A stretch of 17,304 nucleotides of DNA from Candidatus Sumerlaeota bacterium (GTDB lineage: Bacteria; Sumerlaeota; Sumerlaeia; SLMS01), in contig JADZDZ010000369.1 of assembly GCA_020850785.1 (NCBI GenBank), forward strand, positions 1 through 17,304, given 5' to 3'. The position numbers and the translations under genes were made by a program. The notes below the pieces were generated by a model. It was not told the origin of the DNA. It was given only the letters and a program-made list of their open reading frames with translations, and ran no database searches. Numbering within the stretch: the first letter of the stretch is position 1; every line of letters begins with the position of its first letter. Of the stretch, positions 8,301 to 15,768 are shown piece after piece.

Positions 8301-10233
8301 GCTCCGATGTCGTCAGGCCATTGATGTTCCCGCTCGAAGTATCCGTCAGGTTCCAACTCAGCGTGCGCCAGCCCGTGGAGTTCATCGCGTACTGCGGTGA
8401 CGCTTCGAGTTGGCGATTCTTGTCCATCACAACGAGGCGAACGGTGAGGCCGGTGTACGCGCCAACTGAGTAGACGTTCGCGTGAACGGTGTTGTTCTGA
8501 TCGAACTTTGCCGCCATCGCATTCGTGTCCACAATGGAGGTCACGTTGTTGTCGCGCAGCACCTCATGGCGGAAGAATATCTTTCCCGCGCTGGAGCCAG
8601 AGAAGGCAAAATGAACGTCCATCGCCTTCGTGGAATTGATCGGGGCGCCGGTGCCGGTGGGTGAACTCACGAGGCCCTTCGTCGTGGAGGCCGACAACCA
8701 GTTGGAGTTGTCCGGCGAGGCGTTTTGCGTGGAGGCGAAACTGGCCCAGCGCGGATTGTCCTGTTCAAATTTTTCGAAGACCTGCTTCGTCACGCCGGGC
8801 GGCGCGAGAATTTCCTGCACAATCTGATATGGCTGCGTGTAGGTACGCGTCCGGCTCGTGACGCCCTGCGGCGATCCCACGGGAAGCGGATTGTAGGAGC
8901 TGCTGAAATTCGCCATCCAGTACAACGACCACCAACCCACGCCGCGCAGGCGACGACCGTTCCAATTGTTGCCGCTGTCCTGAAATGATTGCACGAGGCG
9001 CGTCTTGTATTCGATCGCACGCGGGTCCTCCCAAGTGACGACGTGCTGGTTGCCGCCCGCCACGTAGGCGTACCAGCCGACTTCATCGCCCGACTGGTAG
9101 TTAGCGGTGAACGGCCCGCCATTCGCCGTGTTGAGCGTGGTATCGAACAAGCCATCGGTGAAGCCGATTGAAGTGCGGGACCCGCCCGTCGCGTTGTAGC
9201 TTGCGGAACTCATCGACGGCCAATCGCCGCCGTAGGAGGAATCAACAAGCACCATCTTCTCCGGCGGAAGGCCATTTGTGAAATACGTCGCAACGCGCGT
9301 TACGTAGTTGTTCGTGTCGGAAACCGCGTGGGCCGTGGTGCCAGTGGCCCAATCATAGCAACTGTAGTTGAAGTAGTCGATGTTGGGAACAAGCGCGGGC
9401 AGGTCGTAGTTGGACCTGCTATAGACCGAATCCGTGTAGAGGCTGATTTCCGCGTCGGGCTTGCTGCTTGCATCAAACGCGATGCGCAGGTCCTCAAAGA
9501 ATTGCACCATGCCATCGCGTGTGGCGGCGCCGTAGGAGAAGGGCTCGAAGTCGAAACTCACGCCCTGACAATAGGCATCACCCGTCACCGCGCTCACCAC
9601 ATTGCTTATCAATGTTGCGCGATTGGTGGCGCTCTGCATGACGGAGTTCGTGACGGTGGAACTGAAACCATCATTCAGCACGACCATGATCACCTTCACA
9701 CCGGCGTTTTCCGCAGCACCACCTGCCTTCAGCGCCGAATCACGATTTGTGAAGGAGCTAAGATTCGTGAAGTTGCCTGACGAGTTGAAATTGATGAACG
9801 TGGTGCCGATGTGCGTGAGCGAGTTCCAGCGGATGTGCGGGAGCACGCCGGAATTTTGCAGATAGCCGAAATGAACGAAGCCGGGATCGATGCTTGGGGG
9901 ACCGGTGACGGTGAAAGCCTTCGCGGTGTGTCCCTCCGGCGCGAGGGCCGCCTGCTTTGCGGGCGCCTCAACGGGTTCGGCCTCGGTGGAAACGCTCGCA
10001 GTTTCCTCCGAATTCGCCGCGTTGCCGGCAACGGCATCCACAACCGCTTTCGCCGGTGGCGGCGCCGGCGCGTGCGTTGGCGTAATATGATGGCCGTGCG
10101 TTGGCCGTTGGTAGTGATGATGAAGGGTGGGGCTGGATGAGCCTTTGTCCTGGGCGGTTACCTGCCCGGTTGTTGCGAGGAGCGTAACGGATGCTGCAAG
10201 TGCATAAAGCGGGTGAAGCGACCTTCTTGACAT
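5320..10233 (-). CDS. Secreted 1637-residue multidomain protein with divergent GH18 fold, lamin-tail, FN3 and carbohydrate-binding modules
   Basis: ATG at 10233 gives MSRRSLHPLYALAASVTLLATTGQVTA|Q, a signal peptide of about 27 residues; an in-frame TTG lies at 10239. A His/Pro/Ala-rich low-complexity linker (about 37-95) follows. Residues about 117-455 look like GH18: GVSFDFEPF places Asp228 and catalytic-type Glu230, NYSCYDW supplies the YD pair (293-294), and GVGWWSLYW the strand-8 Trp. The first two Asp of DxxDxDxE are replaced by Gln and Ser. Then come a jelly-roll-like domain (about 485-693), a lamin-tail-like domain (about 698-880, starting YKINEFRNAGNANEFVEI), a concanavalin-like domain (about 885-1124), two FN3 repeats (about 1125-1216 and 1220-1310) and two CBM4/9-like modules (about 1311-1471 and 1477-1637). 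It probably binds and cuts or simply binds an extracellular glycan; substrate is unknown. No sorting tail is seen. Confidence 0.85.
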   Translation of the reverse strand: MSRRSLHPLYALAASVTLLATTGQVTAQDKGSSSPTLHHHYQRPTHGHHITPTHAPAPPPAKAVVDAVAGNAANSEETASVSTEAEPVEAPAKQAALAPEGHTAKAFTVTGPPSIDPGFVHFGYLQNSGVLPHIRWNSLTHIGTTFINFNSSGNFTNLSSFTNRDSALKAGGAAENAGVKVIMVVLNDGFSSTVTNSVMQSATNRATLISNVVSAVTGDAYCQGVSFDFEPFSYGAATRDGMVQFFEDLRIAFDASSKPDAEISLYTDSVYSRSNYDLPALVPNIDYFNYSCYDWATGTTAHAVSDTNNYVTRVATYFTNGLPPEKMVLVDSSYGGDWPSMSSASYNATGGSRTSIGFTDGLFDTTLNTANGGPFTANYQSGDEVGWYAYVAGGNQHVVTWEDPRAIEYKTRLVQSFQDSGNNWNGRRLRGVGWWSLYWMANFSSSYNPLPVGSPQGVTSRTRTYTQPYQIVQEILAPPGVTKQVFEKFEQDNPRWASFASTQNASPDNSNWLSASTTKGLVSSPTGTGAPINSTKAMDVHFAFSGSSAGKIFFRHEVLRDNNVTSIVDTNAMAAKFDQNNTVHANVYSVGAYTGLTVRLVVMDKNRQLEASPQYAMNSTGWRTLSWNLTDTSSGNINGLTTSEPAFANGNGTIDSNGAGARDIGFVGFLIEKAASGSTTGDLYFDELSYEHTNPGAKNYKINEFRNAGNANEFVEIHGPSGAFPSNLVLRTYNPTDGSVLATTSLSGQSIPANGFFVVGDPNVVVGSGATLYTPGAWTDAANNLETPTAAAGAIQLYDTVNGNVYDSVVYQANGGLGDLTRQETHGVTGEGFPWIGEVSAGADASGAGHSMGRYPDGSDTQVNYHDFSAQRATPGASNGAQITLPAVFDFESAPSGGAPFTTFGSYAVTTPPAGISHDGNAFRNVDTTGGGTMMFIGDASLGSDGDGYNVTGDLYIQPTSARTAAQGVGFCGTQGTRFFTSSANNLRVSGYENGYWITFENNSGLSLNDGQADHAGVFHFIHASNDNMDGDRTTLLGSASLASVGLSGTGGWTDFLLYINPNAASGDQLIAKVNGVEIYHGAIPDGGPTAGAFMTGYREATGGTFASTDGTWIDNVVIASSAIPDAPSGLSATTVSQTQINLSWTDNSSNETGFIIARSTTSGGPYTDIYTTAANATSYSNTTGLSANTTYYYVVRATNTGGDSANSSQASATTLPNAPSAPSGLGATAVSSSQIDLTWTDNSSNETGFIIARSSVSGGPYTDIYTTAANATSYSNTSLNTSTPYFYVVRATNTGGDSANSSQASATTLQANRITNGSFENGFTSGVGNGWTSFTVSGSAALGFGQASVNKKDGSHSQYWNRADTSACDGGVYQTFSTTPGQTYQIDAWMKRQSTFTGTSIRVGYDLTGGTNPTAGTVTYTDITGSDNTWNSYSQSVVATGYSITVFARGGHTGTTGGSNAYFYIDACTVVGAGPSLVNNGSCEGTYTGGVASGWTSFTTAGTPTFGRASVNKWDGSYSQYWNRGDTVAFDGGVRQTISTTAGQAYIITAKMKRQSTLAGTTMRFGYDLSGGTSPTAGSVVYTDITGGTNNVWVSYSQTVVATGSSITVFARGGHTGTTGGTSSYFYVDQVTLSIP
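5323..6303 (-). repeat. Tandem duplication: two CBM4/9-like module repeats
   Basis: Two units of about 160 codons (roughly 5821-6303 and 5323-5805) encode near-copies at the C-terminus of the 1637-residue protein. Shared landmarks in order: NGSxE, GWTSFT, ASVNKxDGSxSQYWNR, DGGVxQT, MKRQST, VVATGxSITVFARGGHTGTTGG and YFYxD. Similarity is visible in the DNA as well, indicating duplication within the gene. Confidence 0.9.
6304..6858 (-). repeat. Tandem duplication: two fibronectin type III repeats
   Basis: Two FN3 units (about 6586-6858 and 6304-6573) joined by a short Pro/Ser linker. Identical protein runs of 16, 21 and 23 residues are shared (beginning WTDNSSNETG, SGGPYTDIYT and YVVRATNTGG). 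A 26-nt DNA stretch is identical at 6419-6444 and 6704-6729. The copies differ mainly at the first strands and around the E-F loop. Confidence 0.92.
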
Positions 10234-10552
10234 CTGCAAGGTACTCCGTTTGGGGGGTGTTCAGCGTGACTCTCTCTCTTCATCTTGCGGGGTATGCACG
10301 AAATTCGCCGCCCTGCGCGGGGACGGCTTTCGCCTAAAACAAAGGATACACAGAATGTATGATGTTGCTGCTCCCGACAATCATGCGAAGTCAAGGACCA
10401 TCAGATGAAGAGACAAAATATGGCTCGACTACCGAGCAACTCAGGGAGATTTTCCAAAGTGTCACAACTGTTCGCCCTGAAAGTATGATGGGCGCGCTTC
10501 ATGCTTTGATGAGAACTGGCGCCATTCCGCCCTCCCCTTTCCCAAAACTTAA
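10234..10552. other. Divergent intergenic region, no convincing gene
   Basis: It separates the minus-strand 1637-residue exoprotein gene from the plus-strand MFS gene and should hold both promoters. On the minus strand, GGAG (complement of 10244-10247) lies 10 nt before ATG 10233 and 4 nt before the alternative TTG 10239. An interrupted inverted repeat, ATACA (10346-10350) and TGTAT (10356-10360), is a possible operator. The C/G-rich stretch around 10308-10329 can fold into a short hairpin (GCCG, T bulge, CCC against GGGCGGC on the minus strand) in the exoprotein leader. No clear minus-strand -35/-10 pair was found. Confidence 0.5.
10461..10489 (+). promoter_or_regulatory. Candidate sigma70-type promoter for the MFS gene
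   Basis: TATGAT at 10484-10489 matches the -10 consensus at five of six bases; GTCACA at 10461-10466 matches TTGACA at four of six; spacing is 17 nt. Transcription would start near 10496, giving a leader of about 57 nt before ATG 10553. Found by eye, so chance occurrence is possible. Confidence 0.4.
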
Positions 10553-11995
10553 ATGCATTCAGATCCCACCGCGCAAAATCGCGCCAATCGTCGAATAATC
10601 GTATCCGGATTGGCGATGGCCATGTTCCTGTCGGCGATCGAGGCGACCATTGTCGCCACGGCAATGCCGACCATTGTGGGCGACCTTGGCGGAATGAACC
10701 TTTTCGGTCTGGTCGGTTCAAGCTACCTGCTTTCTTCGACCGTGACGATCCCCCTGTATGGCCGCCTTGCAGACCTGCGCGGGCGGAAAACCATGATGCT
10801 GCTGGGCATCTTCCTCTTTCTGCTGGGCTCGTCCATTTGTGGAGCGGCGCACCGGCTGGGGATTCTTATCGTGGGTCGTGTGATTCAGGGAATGGGCGCG
10901 GGCGCCATCCAGCCCATCACGATCACGCTGATTGGCGACCTCTTTTCTCTGGAGGAACGAGGCCGCATCCAAGGGTTGATGGGAACGATTTGGGGATTCG
11001 CTGGTGTCTGTGGTCCGCTGGTGGGCGCCTTTCTCGTCGATCACCCCGATATTTTCGGATGGCGATCAATCTTCTGGCTCAATCTTCCCTTCGGCCTGAT
11101 CGCAGCGACGATCATCGGCCGTACCCTGCGGGAACCTCTGCATTCTGGCAAGTCTCCCCGCATTGACTGGCTCGGCGCCGTGCTTCTCATCAGCGGATCG
11201 GGTGCGCTGCTCGTGGCATCAGGCGGCGTTTACGCGGTGGAGCTTGCCGTTGTCGGTTTTGCATTGTTGGTGATGCTGGTTCTGGTGGAGCGTCGGATGG
11301 AAGAGCCACTGCTGCCACTGACCCTTCTCACACGCCGGGACGTTGCCATTGGTTCCATGAGCGCACTTCTCATGGGTGCCTGCTTCATGGGAATCGTGAA
11401 CTACCTGCCGCTGTATATACAGTCGGGGTTGGGGCGCACGCCCGTTGATGGGGGATCAAGCCTGACACCACTTCTGATCGGATGGCCAATAGCCGCCACG
11501 ACAACCAGCTTCCTGTTGGTGAGAACGGGCTTCCGAACTCCCCTACTTATCGGATCGGTGGCCGTGGCGATGGCGACACTGGGCCTGCATGTGTGGATGC
11601 TGCATCCCATCAAGGCAATCCTCTGGCCCGTGATGCTGCTGATGGGCGCGGGGTTGGGGCTGACGACGACCAGCGTCATCATCGCAGTGCAGACGAGCGT
11701 GAACTACAACCAGCGCGGCCTTGCGACGGCATTCAACATGTTCAGTCGCTCCATGGGCGGCGCGATCGGCGTTGGCGTTGCGGGAATGATGCTGGGTATC
11801 GGGATAAATGCGCACCATTCTGCGGGAACACCCGCAGTGGAGCCGGAAGCGCTGACGGAGATTCTTTCTAAAGTTTTTATCACGCTTTCGCTGCTTGCCG
11901 TGATGCACATACCCCTTTGTTTACTGTATCCTGCGCGCTCATCACGCAAGGCCCACGGTGACGAAGCGGTGGTCGCTCCCGCATTAATTGAATAA
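10553..11995 (+). CDS. MFS multidrug efflux transporter, DHA2 (14-helix, EmrB/QacA-like)
   Basis: 480 residues with about 14 hydrophobic helices, usual for DHA2 drug/H+ antiporters. Helix 1 carries an acidic residue (LSAIEATIVATAMPTI, Glu30) where related pumps have Asp or Glu. Motif A, GRLADLRGRK (70-79), lies between helices 2 and 3. GRVIQGMGAGAIQP (about 108-121) matches motif B. GFAGVCGPLVGAFLVD (138-153) matches antiporter motif C in helix 5. It likely exports lipophilic toxic compounds from cytoplasm using the proton gradient; substrate cannot be told. The start is forced: TAA occupies 10550-10552 in the same frame, yet no Shine-Dalgarno is seen upstream. No adjacent MFP/EmrA-like or regulator gene is present. 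The next gene follows on the same strand after 102 nt. Confidence 0.9.
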   Translation: MHSDPTAQNRANRRIIVSGLAMAMFLSAIEATIVATAMPTIVGDLGGMNLFGLVGSSYLLSSTVTIPLYGRLADLRGRKTMMLLGIFLFLLGSSICGAAHRLGILIVGRVIQGMGAGAIQPITITLIGDLFSLEERGRIQGLMGTIWGFAGVCGPLVGAFLVDHPDIFGWRSIFWLNLPFGLIAATIIGRTLREPLHSGKSPRIDWLGAVLLISGSGALLVASGGVYAVELAVVGFALLVMLVLVERRMEEPLLPLTLLTRRDVAIGSMSALLMGACFMGIVNYLPLYIQSGLGRTPVDGGSSLTPLLIGWPIAATTTSFLLVRTGFRTPLLIGSVAVAMATLGLHVWMLHPIKAILWPVMLLMGAGLGLTTTSVIIAVQTSVNYNQRGLATAFNMFSRSMGGAIGVGVAGMMLGIGINAHHSAGTPAVEPEALTEILSKVFITLSLLAVMHIPLCLLYPARSSRKAHGDEAVVAPALIE

Positions 11996-12097
11996 GAAAA
12001 GTGGAATTGATGGTTGACCCAATTGCCCATTAGGGGTGCTGATCTGAAGCGAAACTCTATTGCGGGCTTTTTGGCGCGCGGTTGTGGCGGTTATTGA

Positions 12098-12733
12098 ATG
12101 AATGGTAACACAGTATCACGAGTCGCGAGCGTTTTTGCCAACCTCGCCGCGCATCCGGGGTATATTCCCGGATATCTGAAATCAGGCCCTCTGTCGAAGC
12201 AGAAGCCTCTGGATGTGGAGCTCCCCTGGTTTTCCTGGGCGGCGATTCGCTTCCTCGATTCACACCTGAACAAGTCGATGCATGTGTTTGAATATGGGTC
12301 TGGTGGCTCCACGATCTACTTCGCCAAGCGCGTCGCGTCGATCACGTCCACGGAGGAGAATCCCGATTGGATCGCGATGGTTTCCGAAAGGCTGAAGGCG
12401 AATGGCCTGACGAATGCCACCATCCAGCATCGACCCTACAACTTCAGCGACGTGCAACTGGATGAATTCAAGCAATCTGATTATCTCCACTCCATCCCCG
12501 ATGCGTCGTTGGATGTCATTGTCGTGGATGGAACGCAGTGGGATGTTCCAGTGCGCCCAACGTGTTTTGCCCACGCGGAGACAAAGATAAAGCCCGGCGG
12601 AATTATCATCTTCGACGATTCCTGGTGGCATCCCGATTTACCTGCGCGACACAACGCCAAATCACACCGCATTTTCCGCAGCGTTGGTCCCTGCCGCGCC
12701 GGCGTTACATCAACCGACATTTACTTCTACTGA
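12098..12733 (+). CDS. Small class I SAM-dependent methyltransferase
   Basis: 211 residues. VFEYGSGGSTIYFA (63-76) is SAM motif I with Glu65 and a Gly-rich loop; ITSTEENPDW (82-91) gives the acidic motif II position; LDVIVVDGTQW (138-148) matches the motif IV strand and turn; KPGGIIIFDDSWW (165-177) matches the later strand. The layout resembles small methyltransferases found in glycan and capsule clusters, where the product is a methylated sugar or small metabolite, but the acceptor cannot be predicted. The ATG follows an in-frame TGA directly (12095-12097), so it is the only candidate start nearby; only a weak GGCGG (12086-12090) precedes it. It shares orientation with the MFS pump 102 nt upstream and ends 3 bp from the end of the opposing operon. 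Confidence 0.78.
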   Translation: MNGNTVSRVASVFANLAAHPGYIPGYLKSGPLSKQKPLDVELPWFSWAAIRFLDSHLNKSMHVFEYGSGGSTIYFAKRVASITSTEENPDWIAMVSERLKANGLTNATIQHRPYNFSDVQLDEFKQSDYLHSIPDASLDVIVVDGTQWDVPVRPTCFAHAETKIKPGGIIIFDDSWWHPDLPARHNAKSHRIFRSVGPCRAGVTSTDIYFY

Positions 12734-12736
12734 CGG

Positions 12737-15700
12737 CTACGGCGCGGATTCCTCGGTAAGCGTGATGTCCAGCGTGCGATCCGCAGCAACAAGGTTGAAC
12801 GTGCCGAGCGAAATTTCCCCTGCGCGGGCGAAGTAGGTTCCCGGATCGAGCGACTGTTCGCTGTTCAGTTGATCCAGCGCGATTGACGTGGACGACATCC
12901 CCTGCGCTTCCGTGATGCCAATCGACGCGATGGATTGCCCCTGTAGTTTCGAAAGCAATTCCGGCGCGATCACAAAGCGGACCCGCGTGGGCTTGTTCCA
13001 AACGATGATTTGCTCCGCCGGATTTTCCGCATCGAGCTTGCCCGTCATCACCTGCTTCGTCTTCTCCCCATTGCTCAGCATCAGCAGGTAGGGGCGTCCA
13101 CCCTGCAGCAGATCGAACGAAAAGCGTCCCTGCGCGTCAGTCTTCGTCGCTGCGAGCTGCGGAGGTTCGGGAATATCCCCGTAGTAAATCTTCACTTCCA
13201 CTCCGGCAATCGGCTCTCCATCGGTGGATGCGAAACGCACCACCCCGCTGAGCGTCGCCAGATCACCCTTGAAATCGATGGCGACGGTCTTTGTCTCATT
13301 GGTCTCCAGAGAAATGTTTGTGCTGGAGAAAAATTCCCCGGTGCTGCGTGAAACAACGAGCAGATATTCGCCGGTGGGGATGCCGATGAAGTTGATACGG
13401 CCATCCTTCCGTGTGCTCGCGGGAAACTCCGCAGTGGCGCTGGCGGGAAGGCTCGTGTTCACCAGCGAAACATCCAATGCAGCGAGCGATTCATCATCAA
13501 AATCCTTGAAGGTCGCGACGATCGTACCCTTCTCCCCCGCACTCATCTCGACGGTTTTGTTCGCGCCGTTCCTGTCGCCTTCCCAATCAAAGGCCGGCGA
13601 GACGGACCAGGTCTCTCCGGCCTGCAGCGCAACGCGATAGCGACCGGAGGGCGCTCCGCTAATGGTGCCTCGCGCGGTGCCCAGAAGGGCCTCGCGTTTT
13701 GTCTCGTCGTAGTACCACTGATTCGCCGCAATGGAACTGGTGCGCTGGCTTCCCTGCATCAACACAACGAAAGCGCGCTCAAGCTCGCTTGCCGACGCGC
13801 GAACATCCACATTGATGACACCGCGCGGTTTCAGCGTGATCGTGTAATCCTCGTTCGGCAGAGTAATCTTCGTGATCGGCTCGCTGCTCCATTGGTGATG
13901 ATTGACGTGCAGTTCTTCGATGACATCACCCTTCAGGTTGTCGAAGCGAAACGTGCCATCCTGTTTCGTCATCGTCTTCACGCGATCGCGACCGAAAAGC
14001 TCCAGCTCAATTTCACCCTGGGGAACCCCGTTGGGATCGACAACCTTCCCGGCGAAAACATTCCCTCGTGCGATTTTCTCATGAAGTTCAGTCGCTTCGC
14101 CCCGCTTCAGCTCGATCGTTTTTGAAAGCAAGACGTTGTTGTTCGGATCGACGAATTCCGCCGTGAATGTTCCCGGCGGAAGTGCATCCTGGGCGAAGGT
14201 GCGGTCGCCCGGCTTCTGCTGAATCGTCATCCAGACGATTGATGCGCGATCAAACTGCGTCCTGAGCACAACGGAGTAGGTCGGCGTCGCGGCATCATCC
14301 TCCAAATAGCCGAGCGACCCGCGAAGGAGCGCCCCCTTGTCCATGTTCACCGGCAGCGTGATGGTTGTGTCGGCTTGGGAGACGCGAAGGGGCACGAGGT
14401 CGCTCGCAATGCCGGAAGCAGAGCGCGCATAAAACACAAAGAGGCCCGATTTCTTCAGGGGCACGAGGGTGCGTTGCTGCACCGGCAGCGCCATTGACCC
14501 CCCGGAGGTACCATCATCCTTGAACGGCCCCATCAGCGTGCCAAGAATCCGACGCTCCTCCATGGGAATGGATGAAGGCCACTCCGGCACGATGTCGATC
14601 ACGCGACGACGACGCAACGCGATCACCATGTCGGTCACATCCTCCATCGCGAAGCCGTTCACCTCCTGCGGCGTCGATGACTCCTCCTCCTCGTTCTCAA
14701 CATCATAGCCATCAAGCGACGCGCCAACGGTGGCGGGCCAGGGACCTTCCACCCGATCAAATCGGAAAGCGCCGGATGCGGACGTGGCCGTTGCCTGCCC
14801 GCGAATGCTCACTCTCACCCCCGCGAGCGGCAGTTTCGTTTCCACATCCTGAGCCATGCCAGCCACGGAGATTCCCTCGTTCACCGCGAGCATGATGTTG
14901 TCGATCCGTGCGTCGCGCTTCAGCATCAACGGGATCGGCCTGCCATTGCCTCCATCATTCGGAAGAGTCGCCATCAGGCGATACTCCCCCGCAGGCAACG
15001 CATCAAACGCGAAGGCTCCCGCATCATCGCATGCCTTGCGAATGTCAAAGCTGTCGGGGCCGCCGGTAAGGATCACGACGACACCCTTGTGCGCGCGCAG
15101 CGTCCGGCTGCCGGTGGCTTTGCCGGAAAGCGCACCGCCGCCACGCCGCAGACTTTCCTCGCGCGAAACTCCTGCGGCAAACCGCAGCATCCGCCGCTCG
15201 TGGGTGGGCGCATGAACGCACCCGACATAGTTCGCACCGGGAATCAGCCCGGCAATTTGCGCTTTGCCGCTGTCATCCGCCTTCACGAAGAACGGATAGG
15301 TCCGCTCCATCGCATCACGCGCGGCATCAGCGTCCAGAGTGATCGGCCCGATGAGCGCGCCGCTGACAGGCAGACCCGTTTCACCATCGCGCAGCGTGAT
15401 CTCCGCGCTTCCACCCTGCTCCGTGCGGAAGGTTGCCTGCGCGTTCGCCTGCGTGAGCATCTGCTGCGTGATGCCGAAGCGCGCCCGCCTCAGTCCCTCA
15501 CCGATGACCTCGATGTTCAGCGCAAGGGACTGCGTGGTGACCTCGATTTTGAAATCGCCCTGTGCGGTCGTATGCGCCGTGGCCAGCGGCGTCGCATCAT
15601 CGTCCGTGAGTTCCGGAAGCCTGTCCCACAGAAGAATCGTCGCGCCTTCCGCCGACGTCCCCCGCGGCGGCGTAATGTGTCCATTCAGGGTCGCTGCATC

Positions 15701-15757
15701 AACGCCAGCCACCGCGAGGAGGAGGATTGCCAGCGTCAGTGCAAAGCGAAAAAACAT
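12737..15757 (-). CDS. Large secreted protein of repeated carboxypeptidase-regulatory-like (Ig-like) domains
   Basis: 1006 residues. MFFRFALTLAILLLAVAGVDA|A is a signal peptide. The remainder is all-beta with at least five carboxypeptidase-regulatory/CnaB-like units: about 23-95 (LNGHITPP), 205-290 (GKATGSRTL to DAGAFAFDALPAGEYRL), 294-380 (ASGAFRFDRVEG), 564-643 (FAGKVVDPNGVPQGEI to QDGTFRFDNLKG) and 834-910 (LSGVVRFASTDGEPIAGVEV to DAQGRFSFDLLQGG). More degenerate copies lie between. The DxxGxFxFxxLxxG hallmark is easy to see. No enzyme domain, membrane helix or LPXTG-type signal occurs. It is the last gene of a minus-strand operon, 11 nt after the membrane-protein gene. A role as exported structural, adhesive or scaffold protein is inference; families of this kind are often called only by their repeats. 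Confidence 0.83.
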   Translation of the reverse strand: MFFRFALTLAILLLAVAGVDAATLNGHITPPRGTSAEGATILLWDRLPELTDDDATPLATAHTTAQGDFKIEVTTQSLALNIEVIGEGLRRARFGITQQMLTQANAQATFRTEQGGSAEITLRDGETGLPVSGALIGPITLDADAARDAMERTYPFFVKADDSGKAQIAGLIPGANYVGCVHAPTHERRMLRFAAGVSREESLRRGGGALSGKATGSRTLRAHKGVVVILTGGPDSFDIRKACDDAGAFAFDALPAGEYRLMATLPNDGGNGRPIPLMLKRDARIDNIMLAVNEGISVAGMAQDVETKLPLAGVRVSIRGQATATSASGAFRFDRVEGPWPATVGASLDGYDVENEEEESSTPQEVNGFAMEDVTDMVIALRRRRVIDIVPEWPSSIPMEERRILGTLMGPFKDDGTSGGSMALPVQQRTLVPLKKSGLFVFYARSASGIASDLVPLRVSQADTTITLPVNMDKGALLRGSLGYLEDDAATPTYSVVLRTQFDRASIVWMTIQQKPGDRTFAQDALPPGTFTAEFVDPNNNVLLSKTIELKRGEATELHEKIARGNVFAGKVVDPNGVPQGEIELELFGRDRVKTMTKQDGTFRFDNLKGDVIEELHVNHHQWSSEPITKITLPNEDYTITLKPRGVINVDVRASASELERAFVVLMQGSQRTSSIAANQWYYDETKREALLGTARGTISGAPSGRYRVALQAGETWSVSPAFDWEGDRNGANKTVEMSAGEKGTIVATFKDFDDESLAALDVSLVNTSLPASATAEFPASTRKDGRINFIGIPTGEYLLVVSRSTGEFFSSTNISLETNETKTVAIDFKGDLATLSGVVRFASTDGEPIAGVEVKIYYGDIPEPPQLAATKTDAQGRFSFDLLQGGRPYLLMLSNGEKTKQVMTGKLDAENPAEQIIVWNKPTRVRFVIAPELLSKLQGQSIASIGITEAQGMSSTSIALDQLNSEQSLDPGTYFARAGEISLGTFNLVAADRTLDITLTEESAP

Positions 15758-15768
15758 GATCCCGGATA

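Noticed and set aside
6814..8400. Two plus-strand open frames of about 260 codons each (6814-7602 and 7636-8400)
   Set aside because: Antisense to the multidomain exoprotein; no start signal or domain, and the opposite strand encodes recognisable folds.
10359..10598. 79-codon plus-strand open frame in the divergent intergenic region
   Set aside because: No ribosome site, no recognisable domain, it overlaps the start of the MFS gene by 46 bases in another frame and runs across the candidate MFS promoter.
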